Origin: Podaxis mareebaensis
Taxonomy: Eukaryota > Basidiomycota > Agaricomycetes > Agaricales > Agaricaceae
NCBI GenBank assembly: GCA_018524725.1
Contig: JAEUWP010000335.1
Span: 682,001-746,000, forward strand
Length of the DNA stretch: 64,000 nucleotides
Reading direction: 5' to 3'
This document shows positions 1 to 11,500 of the stretch, in pieces. Both the position numbers and the translations under genes were made by a program. Numbering within the stretch: the first letter of the stretch is position 1; each line of letters begins with the position of its first letter. The notes under the pieces were generated by a model. It ran no database searches, had not been told where the DNA came from, and saw nothing but the letters and a program-made list of their open reading frames with translations.

Positions 1-407
1 GGAAGGCAGAACGGAACAGCATGAAGGCATTCCGAGGTCGAGGAATCCGTCCTTGGGCGAGAGCGCGGGAAGACGTCGGACGGGGAGGCAGGACTCCCAA
101 AGAGATGTCGACTGGTGTATTAAAAATGGCATAGTCTACTAGCGGAGTAGAGGAGAAGGCATGCGGTGCTGAGTGGGGCGGGTCGAAAGGGAAGTTCAAG
201 TGAGGAGATTCTGAACCGCCCGGCAATTCTGATGACTGCATTGAAGTAGATGGTGCTGTGTGCCCCAAGAAATAATCCGGGAGGGGATTGGAGCCGCCCG
301 CATAATCACTCTCTGTAATGAGTAGATTTATTAGTATACCCGAACAGCATCAAACCAGTTTACATACGCTGTGAAAAGCTGTAACTGGGTTGGTAGCCTG
401 CGTCCAT
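1..407 (-). CDS. HMG-box transcription factor, N-terminal part (cut by window edge)
   Basis: Complement of 368-407 and <1-312. Exon 1 begins ATG GAC GCA and ends at a GTATGT donor; the 55-base intron (313-367) has a TACTAA-type branch site and ends TTACAG, and the frame is kept. The product starts MDAGYQPSYSFSQ and runs through a Pro/Ser-rich leader. At the edge it reads IPRPRNAFMLFRSAF, the first strand and helix of an HMG box of the fungal MATA_HMG kind, which normally has RPxNAFxLYR. The family binds and bends DNA in the nucleus as a transcription regulator. Most of the HMG box and everything after it lie outside the window, so the subfamily cannot be set. It is divergent from the cullin-like gene, with 416 bases between the two starts. 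Confidence 0.8.
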
Positions 408-823
408 GAAAGACCGCTGAGAAAATCAGAAGGCGGGAAAAAAGGCTGATGAAACGCATAAACCCGCGCTTGCATTGTTAACTAAATTATATACTTTTCC
501 GAAGGATGTTACCTGGTGTGTGTAAAGATGGGAATAGTGGCAACCTTTTACTCTTCACATCATCACAACAAATGGGATCGCCGATCTATGACTGCCTTTT
601 TAGGTATGGAATGGAGCTGCTTGGCCTTGTTTGAGCGATGTCGTACCCTTGATTTCATCACAACGAGTATCCGCTTATCACATCTCGACGCCTTGCAAAT
701 GTTTCTCAAGTCCTAGAATGGTTTCCTACAAACGCTCATCTATGAATTGAAATACTGGAAGCTGAACGCTGAGGTCTCGAGGAAGTAACAATAGCATCCC
801 GTTATCTTTCGGGAGCACCATTG
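408..823. other. Intergenic region between divergent genes
   Basis: Shared upstream region of the HMG-box gene (minus) and the cullin-like gene (plus). A 66-codon open frame at 516-716 has no recognisable motif and may be chance or an unrecognised upstream exon. No clear TATA box or repeat was seen. Confidence 0.5.
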
Positions 824-1989
824 ATGGTATCTCATGTCCGTTCATCTGTAAACTTGCCTCCCCGTGGCCTCGAGGATTATGTAATGCATTATCTTCCAAA
901 TCTATTGTTGATGTTAGGTAGTGGTGGAAACCGTGTACCTGTCTACGCCCGCGAAGATATTGAAGAGTATGCGAAGCCCAGGATGCCCGCGAACCTGACT
1001 ACTGCATCGAGCAGTGCGAATCCTGCGTCACCCTTCCCGACACTGTGGGCGCATGTGCACCCTGCTATTGATCACATAATGACTTCGACCGCGCAAGGCG
1101 ACAAAACGCCAGGGGTCGACTACACTCTGTATGCTAATATACATTCTTTCCTCTATAATTAGTAAGCTTTCTGAGTATCTCGCTTTAACTGCGTCCTGAT
1201 AACCTTAGCTTCACAAAACGGTGCAACGATGTTGATCCTACGGAGCCAGGCGGCAGTCTGCCAGGACATGAAGTCTACGACAAGTTGGAAGAATATTTTC
1301 AGGATACCTGCAAAGAGATCTTTCTCGCCGGCCCAGAAGGTGGGCCTGATCTTGTGATTTACATAGTCTCGACATTCCAGCTGTACAGCACGAGGGCGTC
1401 CGCTGTCGAGAGATTAATCAGCTATGTCAACCGTCACTACGTGAAGCGTGCCGTCGAGGAGGATAGGGGGTGGATGACGCTCAACGATGCGTTGGCAAGG
1501 TGCCAAATATCACGCCCTGCTTCAAATAAGGCATACGGACCAGACGAACGGCCAGTCTCTCAGATCAAACTTGATGCCAAATTGCTGGAAATGAAGAAGT
1601 GGGGATACAAGGACGGAGACTCAAAAGATCTTGCGGCAATGGCGGAGGCCTGTGCCGAAGCCGCCAGCCCTCTGGACCGAATTGTCCCTGTTTTGTCCCT
1701 TGCCCACCGCCGGTTCAGGACAGAGGTTTTTGAAGCTCTGCTCATTTCTCCAAAATCTAGTGACACTTCAAGAACCAGGAACAGAATAAAACCACCACTG
1801 GGACCACCTCCTTATCGTCCAAAAGGTCGCCTGGCACGCGCAGTGCAGAATTACAACGACTCCACTCCAATCTCTGAATCACGACTGGTGCTTTCCGCGC
1901 TAAACCTTGCTTTGTCTATGACAGGGGTTCGACAGGAATGCCATCTCCGAAAAAGGCTGCACCAGTTACTTGCGCCACTGGAAAAATGA
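824..1989 (+). CDS. Cullin N-terminal-domain-only protein
   Basis: Exons 824-1161 and 1209-1989; the intron GTAAGC...CCTTAG (47 bases) keeps the frame, giving about 372 residues. Around the junction the protein reads TLWAHVHPAIDHIMTS, then LYANIHSFLYNYFTKRC, matching the first cullin repeat (WxxLxxGIxxIM...YMxLYTxVYNYCT). Exon 2 continues with a second match, VIYIVSTFQLYSTRASAVER then YVNRHYVKR, equivalent to the cullin YTxASRVLNHIFRYLNRHWVKR segment. Cullins are scaffolds of ubiquitin ligases, and this end binds the substrate adaptor. The protein stops long before the RBX1-binding and neddylation regions; full cullins are about 750 residues. The tail after residue 190 is not recognised. It may be an adaptor-binding decoy or a relic. 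Additional upstream exons are possible. Confidence 0.7.
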
Positions 1990-2049
1990 TTGACATTGTA
2001 TACTGTACTCCGGAATAAGAGCTATTTTGTCCACCCAATCAATCCCAGA

Positions 2050-4406
2050 TCACCTGAAACCTGGACCTCCCACTGGCCCATACAGTTGTGAGCGCGGAAC
2101 AGGTGGGTTGCCTTCCCTTAGTGAGCCCCAAACTGTATCATGAACCCAGCCATCATTCTTGGCCGCGATGTCCCTGGAATATGTGTGTCCACGAGCATCG
2201 ACATAAGCGAACTTCTGATCCGTCTCCCCATGTCCTCGGATAGCATGACGCAACCCTGGCCAATCGTCCATCTCAACACTTCCTTTCGCATGTTGTACGG
2301 AATGGATGGACCGGTACATGTCTGTCGGGGGCCACAAGGCTCGTGTGTACGTTTGACTAACCTCAGAACCATAACCTCCTGGGAAATGAGGTAAGGCTCA
2401 TTAATACTATTACCCCACTCACTGCCGCGAGACTTACCAAACTGCGCCAAGAAGTTCGAATAATTGGAGAAGATGCTCAATGGATAAATGAATGCGTCGC
2501 GGAGTTTTTCTGACCCTCCATGTCGGGACGATGTCGTTCCGTTAGTTGTTTGATTGACCCACTAAAAGCAAGTGGTCTGGATGCAAATATTTCAGCCCTT
2601 TAGCTCGGACATACCTGAATCCAGCCATCGTCCGCATATCGTGCTGCATTTATGAAGCATAGATCTTGCTGAAAGGTGACAACTTTTGTTCCCTCTGACG
2701 TTTGTAGTTCACTCTCTACCAGAAGTTCTCGACGAGCGACTACTCGAGTCCAGACGGTCTGATTATCAGAAGTGGCGCCACCAATTGTATCAATGGCAAG
2801 TTTTGGTGCATGATAGATGCGCATTTTCCCGCTTGTCCTGGACGACCCTCTGCGGACATGGATACTTCCTGAAACAAACCAGTTAGAATTGAAAGAGGGT
2901 TCACTTCCTTGTCCGCGGACTGCCAACGTCACTGCATGTGTGGAGTTGTCAGAAAGAAGCTGTGGGAGGAACGGCGTTATGTCTATCCAGTAAGTTGGAG
3001 AGTCATAAGCCCCATAGGAGGTTAAGGGACGCCAATTGGTCGGCGTTATACCGCCTGTATAAATGACTCCGTACGGCCAAACTACCCCCGCCAATCGACC
3101 ATCGAGTAGGACCTGCACTTCTCTGAATGGACCCTTCCCGATGAGGCCAGTGGATTCTGGAAAGAACGGAAGAAACTCGTCTGGTGTATCTGGTTAGACC
3201 CAAACGTTATCAGTACCCACTCGTTCACAACCGCACTATAGCTTACTCGAGTACCAGAACTCCTCTGCCGAGTTGCCCGATGCAAATATCTCGATGTACG
3301 CTTCGATTGTATCACCGGGAAGAGTAATGTTGGTGGTCGCCCCAGCGTCGTCATCGATTGTGAAGAGGTTCGGGAGGGTAGGGGAGAGATTGCTCAATGG
3401 AATGATCAGGTCTGATGTCTTGAGACCACGCGAGTCCTTGGAGGGAATAAAAGTTGCCGTGAGCGTCACTAAGCATAATCATAGACCTTAATTAGATGTT
3501 GATTGTGGATGTCTAACTACGAACCATTGAAGACACCGTCCAATAACCTGGAATGCGTACAATCAGCATTTTATCAACACTGAATTCCTTCTCACATACA
3601 AGTCGGGGGCGATAATATTACTGAAATCCATCATGAGACTTCCACGTTCGGCGAAAAGCGGGCTGAAGTGAGTTACATCCTTGATACTATGCAGCGGCCT
3701 TATTATTTGCCCGTAAGGTGACGGATGGGTTTCACAGCACTTACGTTGTCCATATCGTTCCAGTCTTGGTTGGTTCCGCGCTTGAGGTTCTCCAAACTAT
3801 GAAACGGCATTTGAGTGAACGTCAACGCAGATTTTGGGTTGCAGTATTTTACTTTCGACGTGTGATAGATATATGCTCTGCAGAATAGAAAGTCAGAAGA
3901 ACGTAGGAATGGCGTATAACTCATGATTCACTCCGAGCCTATCATACTGAGTGCCGATGCTGTTCATGAGATCGTAATAAGTGTCGAAATTTTCGAATCG
4001 GCGCGAAGAATGCGGACCAATAAACTGTGAGGTTCAGGTTGATTCCCGCCCATGTCCCAGCCTCACCGCATCTAGCTCCAGAAGGTGGCACATAATCCAC
4101 GATTGCTGGCACGTTGAAGGAGTTAACGCCAAACGAATGCTCCAGCAACGCGACAGTGCAATTGCCATCACTTCCTATCCCGGTTGAAGGTGGCGCAAAC
4201 ACTTGCAAGTCAACTAAAGGGATCTTCACAGTATCATTGGTCATCAATGGTACTCGCTCTGCGAGGTCCACAGGGCGGTCGTGGAGACCATTCAGTAGGG
4301 GTTCCCATTCTTCCGGGGTCAACTGTGCACATGCTCCATAAATATGGAGGAAAACAATGCACGTCCAGAGCCAGGAGTTGGTCGAAGAAGGTTTCGGGAA
4401 GAGCAT
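2050..4406 (-). CDS. Secreted peptide-N-glycanase A-type amidase (PNGase A family)
   Basis: Ten exons keep one frame: 4018-4406, 3932-3959, 3853-3877, 3745-3796, 3600-3686, 3525-3547, 3247-3468, 2615-3189, 2438-2561 and 2050-2378, giving 617 residues. The first junction uses a weak GTCCGC donor. The chosen ATG begins MLFPKPSSTNSWLWTCIVF, a signal peptide ending near ACAQ; an in-frame ATG ten codons upstream (4436) is possible. Family marks in order are GTQYDRLG, VEIWRTSSAEPTKTGTIWT, KDVTHFSPLFAERGS, FNVTLTATF, GGITPTNWRP and, near the C-terminus, QHAKGSVEMDD. These are the conserved blocks of PF12222. The plant enzyme releases N-glycans by cleaving the glycosyl-asparagine bond; the fungal homologues are secreted. 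Activity here is inferred from family only. It lies tail-to-tail with the cullin-like gene and upstream of another secreted hydrolase on the same strand. Confidence 0.88.
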
Positions 4407-4670
4407 ATGAGCGCCAGGTATTTCGTTCTTGACCACCCATTAGCGTCGTTCTTTAAAGGGGATGGCACTATGAGCATGTGTCTCCAGGCCCGTCGTGAGG
4501 AAAGAAGAAGTGAAGCATGTGCCAGTTGGGGTTCTCTTCCAGAAACTTTCTAGGTCCGAGCGAATCACCGAGTACTGATCATGATGTCGGCAAATTGCCC
4601 AACTAAGGCAAGCACCAAGTTTGTATTTCTGTTATTCATTTTTGTGATTCGCGCTATGTAAATTTTTGCT

Positions 4671-6285
4671 TCAAGGCAAGTCTGTAGCACCGTCGAAGAG
4701 GACATTGAGCCAGGCGGCGAGGCGGTAGCCCTGCTTAGCAATCTGAGTTTCAATCTGTGCGGCAGCCAGGTGAGTCACGTTGAAGAGGAACCGATACTAT
4801 CCTGGGACCTACAATGGGGATCGCATTAGTATAGTAGCGAGACGTGCAAAGGTCTTCCCCAGAAGTATAGTTGAAAACATAGGACTGGAGCTGATGTGAG
4901 CAATAAATGTTCAGTGATTACTAGAGATCACTCACGCAATCCAATTGGTTGGAATCCCGGGCCCAGACGAGGGGACACTGCAAGGGAGTTATGGCACGCT
5001 TAGAGAGTAAGTTGGAAATGTCCTGTGCAATGCTGGCAGGGGCCGTAGTCGAAGAGCAGGAAATCCAGGATGCGGCCTGGGACTCGTAAGCACCGCTCTA
5101 AGAAATGGATGAACGCGTCGAGTAAGGTTTGAGTAATCGTACTGAGTACCTTAATCCTAGTAGCAAGGGTATTTGCCCAGGTGGTTACAGAGTTGCCATA
5201 GTTGCTGGAAAGGAGTTCATTGATAAGGCCGGAGTCTGGGGGTGGTTAGCGGGACTTATCCTTAGGATTCCAGGACAACTTTCATACCCCACACCTGGCG
5301 AGCGTTTAATTTTTCTATATAGCGAGATGACACGGTGCCTTACCGAGTGCAAGTTCGACGTGGCGCCATTACACTTGACGCTAATTCCGTTTCCGCCTGC
5401 TTCAATGCTTTCAACGTGGAGGGGTTGCCCGATATCACCAATGAACTAAATTTAAATGACTAAGTGTTCGGAGGAAAAAACTGAGAATGATTCCATACAT
5501 GATCTATTCACGGGAGAGGGCCATTCAAGCCATTTCGAGAACTCCATGTCGTGTCGATGACCTACCGAGGAATTTGAGCGCCTCTTGACGTTGGGCAGCA
5601 GAAAGACTGGTATCGACTACGCGAGTTGTGTAGTTGGCAATGGCACCCACTGTGTATGGTCAGTCAAGGAGCCTGAACTGAGAATTGGGTTTGACGTACA
5701 AATACATTTATTATCTGCGCAGTCCCTGGATTGTGAGACGGAGCAAGAGGACGGCGCATTATCTGATGGTGAAGGTTCTTTGATTAAGTCGAACGCGGAC
5801 ACGGGTGAGAATGATGGCGAACCCAGGGCGTCAACGAAGTGTAGGACAGAAGACCTATGTTTGGGTTATTGGGAACCCAACTGATCGCAAGGGTGATAAG
5901 TTCATACCAAGCGTACGCGCTACTGGACTTGACCTCGTCAGCCCACTGAAGTTGAGTTAGTGACCCGTTGATTTGGTGTATGTTCGTTGGCATTCCCTTA
6001 CCGTCGCGGCGGGACCGAGGGATTCTGAGTAAGTAGCGCCCAAAGAGGACTGGACAAACGACAAGGTCTTTGGTGCTAAGAACTGCGGCAATCGTCGGGC
6101 CGAGGAATACTTAGAAAGTCGGTGACTCTCACCTGCATGGCAACATAACTAAAGGTAGTTTAGTATACTGATGCGGATGTTCAACCAGGACCTCACCCAA
6201 CTGCTTGGTGACCCTTGGCACCCCAGCCGTACGCGGAGGTCGCGGCGAGAGAAGCGACACCGAAGAGTAAAGTGTTTGTCTTCAT
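4671..6285 (-). CDS. Secreted S1/P1-type single-strand nuclease with two micro-exons
   Basis: Fourteen exons: 6197-6285, 6133-6148, 6002-6082, 5908-5945, 5823-5854, 5700-5762, 5566-5649, 5499-5503, 5344-5445, 5288-5294, 5150-5235, 4936-5097, 4813-4890 and 4671-4754, giving 308 residues. A 20-residue signal peptide ends ...ATSAYG and the mature protein begins WGAKGHQ, as in nuclease P1, whose N-terminal Trp binds zinc. All nine ligands are present: W21, H26, D65, H80, H136, D140, H146, H169 and D173, exactly the P1 positions (1, 6, 45, 60, 116, 120, 126, 149, 153) plus 20. H136 comes from the 5-base exon; the 7-base exon joins H169 to D173. The family cleaves single-stranded DNA and RNA outside the cell. 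P1's GDMHQPLH reads GDIGQPLH here. A TATA box lies 51 bases upstream. Confidence 0.92.
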
Positions 6286-6692
6286 GGCAGCTGAGTAACT
6301 TGGATACTGTGAAATCCGACATGCCTGTCGACCTGTATTTATAATGGCCCGAATAATAGGTGTGAGTGGATAGCGAACGTGGTTTCGAGTTGCATGTGCA
6401 TTTTGCTCGTTAGCTCCTTTTTTGGGGACGGAAGTCATACCGGGATCACCACCGCATGGCTGTCTGCGCTCAGCGATAAGCATCCAATGTTTATCAGTGG
6501 TCTGTGAGAGGTTTCCATGCGACGTAAGAGGTGCCAACCGAACATGTGAGATACGCAAATTTCAACTTCCACGTAGAATCCAGAAAATACGGTTCAGATT
6601 ACACGGATATTTATAACTTGTTTGATATAGTGGTAATTGCGGAAGGATCAACGTGTGGAAACGACCATATTCGAACACTGGATCATAAACGG
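6286..6692. other. Intergenic region
   Basis: Upstream region of the nuclease gene (TATA box at 6336-6343) and downstream region of the next minus-strand gene. Nothing else was recognised. Confidence 0.5.
6336..6343 (-). promoter_or_regulatory. TATA box of the S1/P1 nuclease gene
   Basis: The minus strand reads TATAAATA here, 51 bases before the nuclease ATG at 6285. The sequence is a good TATA match and a short leader would fit a strongly induced secreted enzyme. Function is inferred from sequence and position only. Confidence 0.5.
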
Positions 6693-7924
6693 TCATATAG
6701 CTGATGATTGTTCTGGCGGAACAACTCCTTTTGCCGCATTGTCACCACTACTGCCACCACCACTACCACCGCCACTTGTGCCCATGCTCAAGAAAGCGTC
6801 CATATCTGAAATAGAGAATTCAGAAGTGGAATTGAACGCACTTAGATCTCCAAGATCTCCAAGACCTGCCATGTCAAAAGACTGATCGGTCCCGGATAGG
6901 CCTGTGGTATTCTCCAGCGAATTAGAAGTATTGAGATGTTGAGAGAAACCCGTAGACAACATTGTGGCTGGAGAAGGGGCTTCAGCAGTTACCGAAGGAT
7001 CAGGGTTCCTGAAGTTCTGAGTAGCATTCATGGAATTGCTGGAAAGCGTGGCGAGGATGTCCTGCGTGGTAAGGTCTATGAAGTCTGTTTCCTTTGTTTT
7101 GTTGTCAGGGCCCCCGCTTCCAGTCATGGCGAACATGTTATCAACCCCTGAAGGAAGACTAGCACCATTGGAAGCTTCTGGGTTGTCGCTGAACAAACCG
7201 TTCATGGACATGTCCATATCCATATCGAGGTCGAGTTCGATAGGTTTGTCGGAAGAATCGCCGGCGGTGGGATCCATGCTGTTTTTGATCTGGTGGCCAT
7301 CATTCTCTGCCAATGTCAGGTCTATAACGGCCATGAATTCCTCTGGGAACCCATTTGGTCCGATCGGACGGGCAGATTTGGGCGCCAGAGTAACAGGGGA
7401 TGCTAGGCCACTTGAATACATTCCAGAGCCTTCTTCTGAAGCTATTCGCGTTGAAGAGGAGGATAGGTCAAGTTTAAGCGGTAATGACGGGCGTTGGAGG
7501 GATGAGATAGATATCGCTGAGGGGCGACGAACGTTCATCGACCCAGCACCGTGATGCATTGGCGAGTTCCTGGGATTTGTTGGAAGAAGCTCGACAGAAC
7601 TAGGAGGAGCGGGTTCGGTGAACTGGAAGTCGTCGGCAGGCTGTGTTTCTTGTAGTGCTTCATCTGATTTCCTCTGCGCCTCTGCCTCAAGCCGTATAAC
7701 CTCCTCTTTCTTCTCTTCCCTGTGTAAATCGCGTTGTAGAACAGCGATGGCTCGTAACTGTCTATGTTAGATTCGGTTTCGAAATTGAGTACGACACTAC
7801 GTACCAGATGACTCTCGATTGCGTCGCACAGTTGATCATACCTTTCTAATTCACGCCCCAGGGATGATGTGAGGGCTCGAGGAGCGCTGCTGGCGTATTT
7901 CGCAATGCCTCTGGAAGACGACAT
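6693..7924 (-). CDS. Unrecognised acidic protein with SUMO-interaction-like motifs
   Basis: Exons 7805-7924 and 6693-7757, with a 47-base GTACGT...GACAG intron, give 394 residues. I do not recognise the family. The first 75 residues look helical: RELERYDQLCDAIESHL, then an RAIAVLQRDLHREEKK segment with coiled-coil character. The rest is low-complexity, acidic and Ser/Gly-rich. It carries VIDLTL (about 7313-7332) and FIDLTT (about 7069-7086), which resemble SUMO-interacting motifs, and IELDLDMDMDMSM. The layout (short helical head, long disordered acidic tail) suggests a nuclear or transcription-linked protein, possibly a fungal Mediator tail subunit, but no diagnostic motif proves that. It is divergent from the UVRAG-like gene. 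Confidence 0.7.
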
Positions 7925-8541
7925 TTCAAATTACGGTAACCTGAGGTTGAGTGTGACCACTGACAAACGTCGTGTATCCCCATAAAATGCATACACCTGC
8001 CCAGTCTTTAGCATTGCACTCTATATATGGTGTACGTCAGTCAAGACCACGGTGTTTGTTGGGTGTGAAACGAGGTATACCCCACCTGCAGGCATCGTTT
8101 GAGGCTTTCGATCTCGTGTTCCAGTATGATAGGGCGTGGAGGCGGAGGCGGAGGCATAGCTTTGGTGTCATCGTCGGGTTTCGTAGTCTGGTTGTCCATT
8201 GTCCGTTGGGAAGATGATGGCTAAGCCCAAAGAAGCCAAAGAGGGAATCACGTATCCCAATCATTAATCAAGGCCATTCCCCACTCTGCTCCTGCCTCGT
8301 TCTTGCTCAACTTCTCCATGGCCTAACCCTGTTCTCGACCCACAAAAAGGGCTGAATCCAAATATCTGCTGTTCCTTTTTCGAGATAAACTTACCGGAAC
8401 CCAAGCCGACACCGTTTTCACCAGCTACCCGCTCTCAGGTGAGGTCATTGCACCGTTGTCCTCATTGTACGAAATAATTCATACCGAGAACAGGCGGCTT
8501 ATTGAGGCTTTGGTCTCGGAATATCTGTGCTAGAAACCTAG
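7925..8541. other. Intergenic region between divergent genes
   Basis: Shared 5' region of the acidic protein gene (minus) and the UVRAG-like gene (plus). Short open frames on both strands have no recognisable motif. No repeat was seen. Confidence 0.5.
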
Positions 8542-11500
8542 ATGGGATCCGATACACTTCCCCCGGTAAACAACGCGTTAGTGGGCAATGTAAATGGAGT
8601 GTTACTACCCGTATGTAACACCAAAATCAGGTTATTTAGTGGACAACTTATCCCATAGTCCACTTGTTCCAGAAGCGGATCCGTCATATTGACTGCATAC
8701 AAGTCTGCAACTTCACTCCGTTTCCTGTCCGGGATGCAGTAACATCCGCTCTCTCACAACCAGTCGAGCCGTCGCAGTTGAACGCCATTGGTCATCTATC
8801 AGATGACTTAGACGTGTCGTCGAGGAAGCGCACAAGAAAGATCTCAGCAACCTCCACTAACACGAAGTCAAGTGGCCGACCAGATGATGATGACACTGGC
8901 TCTTTATTCCCGGAGCCTCGGGGACGGAAGATCTCACACTCTCGCCGAAGCTTGACGAATGGGAGCTTAGGACCTAATACAAGCCCTCCCGGCATACCTC
9001 GCATCCCATATGGCTCTCCGCAAACTGTTCGTCGTCGCGGACGAACGAACTCCGTGGCATCATCCATGAGTGGGCAGACTAAACCATCTGGTCTCTTCAA
9101 TCAAGGAGTATCCGTTCCAATAACAGATTCATCCTTCTCCATGATCTTGCCGGATATTTCGCAACAAGGTCTTGAGAAGGTTATTAATTCGCGTCTCATA
9201 GAAACTTTCCTTACCATCACCGTCTTGCCAACACCATTCACGGCGCCTGTCAAATCACCACCGGTCAGAACGGCACCCTCTTCTGTGTCAGAAAATCGAA
9301 AATATACTTCTATGCGTCGGACTCAAGCTGCTTCTATATCCTCATTACCGACTGGGGCCTCGCTCAAGGACAAGACCACCAGTACTGTCAGGTCACTGCC
9401 TCCCCAGGTGAAAACATCTCATTCACGATCAACTTCGACCCCTATATATCAGCCAAACGGCGATGAAGTGCAAGCATCGACGTCTAATATAGATGCACAA
9501 GATTCTCTTATGTCACCTAAACCTGTGCCCGATTATTTCTCTCAGATTCACCGACCTTCAGTTAATCCCATATTCTCGATTGATGCCCGACCTACCCGTG
9601 GCTTCTTGTCCGATTCGGATACAGGTAGCAACCGATTGAAGGTGGAATTATGGGGTCGAACGAAGGGTGTTTCTGCCAAGGCAGTCGGGAAGCAGAAACA
9701 AAAGAGCATGCAAGATTTGATTGCGAATACAGATTCGGATTGGAGTATCGTGGAGCAGTGGGAGTTTTCTCTGGACGATCTTTTACCATTGCCTCACCAT
9801 GTGCGTTCATTCAACATTCTCATGAGGGCGTAATTTTCGAAGTTCTAACTCGTTCGTAGGTGTCCGCCCGTGCGACAGACCTGCCTTCAAATACGCTTTT
9901 ATTGACCCTTAATCCCCCTGGAAAAGCATACTACCTGCCCTCCCTTGAAACACCGCTAACTCGTGCACCCTCACCGACGTTGGGTTACTCTTCTGACCCT
10001 GAATCAGCCTCCCGGAGAACCAAGCGAGATGGTGACTTGCCTGTCATTTCGCTTGCAGAACCTGGCGAGGATGCGGGTCTCCGTATACGGCACTACAGGA
10101 GCAGTGATGGCACCAATACCCCAGCGAAAGGCCCGACGCGAACAGCGGCTTATCAGCAACTCTTTGAGTGCGGGTTTTCTTCTTTTGTCTGTCAGCGTTT
10201 CTGACAATGAACGGTGTATCTAGGCTTGTTAACCTTCAATCGCTGATACAGGATCATGAGAATACTCTCTCGGATCTTATTCGGAAAATGGATAAGCACT
10301 TCGAAGACGATCCAGTCTTCCCTTTGGTAGGTACCGTTTGATTAACGAATTCTTCCCAAGCCACTTGCCTTGCTGTTGATAAAAGCTCAAGCTTATATTT
10401 CATTTGATAGAACCGTGAAATAGAAGAGCGTCGGCATCGGACGGAGTCCCTTCGTGCTGAGTCCAAGGCGGTCACCGAAGAGACCGCAGCGAGTATGCCT
10501 GCTTCTTGATTTTATCTTCAACTACATTTACCTGTCATCAGGGAAGAAAGAACTGGAGCTTCGCCGACAACGCCTCAAGGAGCGGAAACAGTTCCTAGTT
10601 TCCGCCAGAATCCTCGAAGAGACCATTATCTCGGATGCTACTGATCTTGCTCAAGAAGTGGCAGAAGAAAGGTGAGGATTTGACCCTTGGCTTTCCTTTT
10701 CTGAAGCTCATGAAGCCCGTGATGCATAGGGACCGGTATAAGGACCTCCATGCAAGATTTGTCCCTATACGTACTGGCCTTCTGTCGACGTTGTCCTCTA
10801 TGTACCCCATCGAGCTTTACTCTCCCCCCGATCTATTATACACCATCTTGGACGTTCCGCTTCCGATACCCTTGACAGCCACTGATCCTGCGCCGCCGCT
10901 TTCATTGCCGAACCATCGCAACGTTAATGAGGACACAATAGCTACTGCACTTGGATATGTGGCGCAATTATTACAACTACTCGCGGCGTATTTGGGCAAA
11001 GCGTTAATATATCCGGTGACATGTGTTGGCAGCCGGAGTTTCATTAAAGATGGTATTTCTGCTATGGTCGGTCCTCGAATGTAAGTGCCATTGGGTCCGT
11101 TTCAGAACATTGACGCCCGATGCTGAATAGCTAGATAGGTTTCCCCTATTCTCGAAAGGTGTGGATACATATCGCTTCGAATATGGTGTTTTCCTCCTGA
11201 ACAAAGATATCGAGATGGTGAGTTTCGCGTGTCATCTATTGCGGCCGAGGGGCTCATGTTTGAACCTCTAGCTCATGGTTGATCGTGACCTGCGTGCGCT
11301 TGACATGAGGCATACACTCCCCAATCTCAAGAACCTAGTTCTCACAGTGACACATGGAGAGGTCGCCCCAACCAAGTGAGCCTCCATGTCTCCATAGCTC
11401 AGGTATTCGGATACATTTCTAACAGTAAATATATGCAGCCGCAAACCACCTCCCGATTCACCTGCGCTATCGATGCTGGGGTTGGATTTTCCCACCCAGG

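Noticed and set aside
516..716. Possible small gene of 66 codons upstream of the cullin-like gene
   Set aside because: No recognised motif, and no splice arrangement joined it convincingly to the exon at 824.
5446..5565. Frameshift in the S1/P1 nuclease (pseudogene)
   Set aside because: The apparent frame break vanishes once the 5-base exon is used, and every zinc ligand then falls at the expected spacing.
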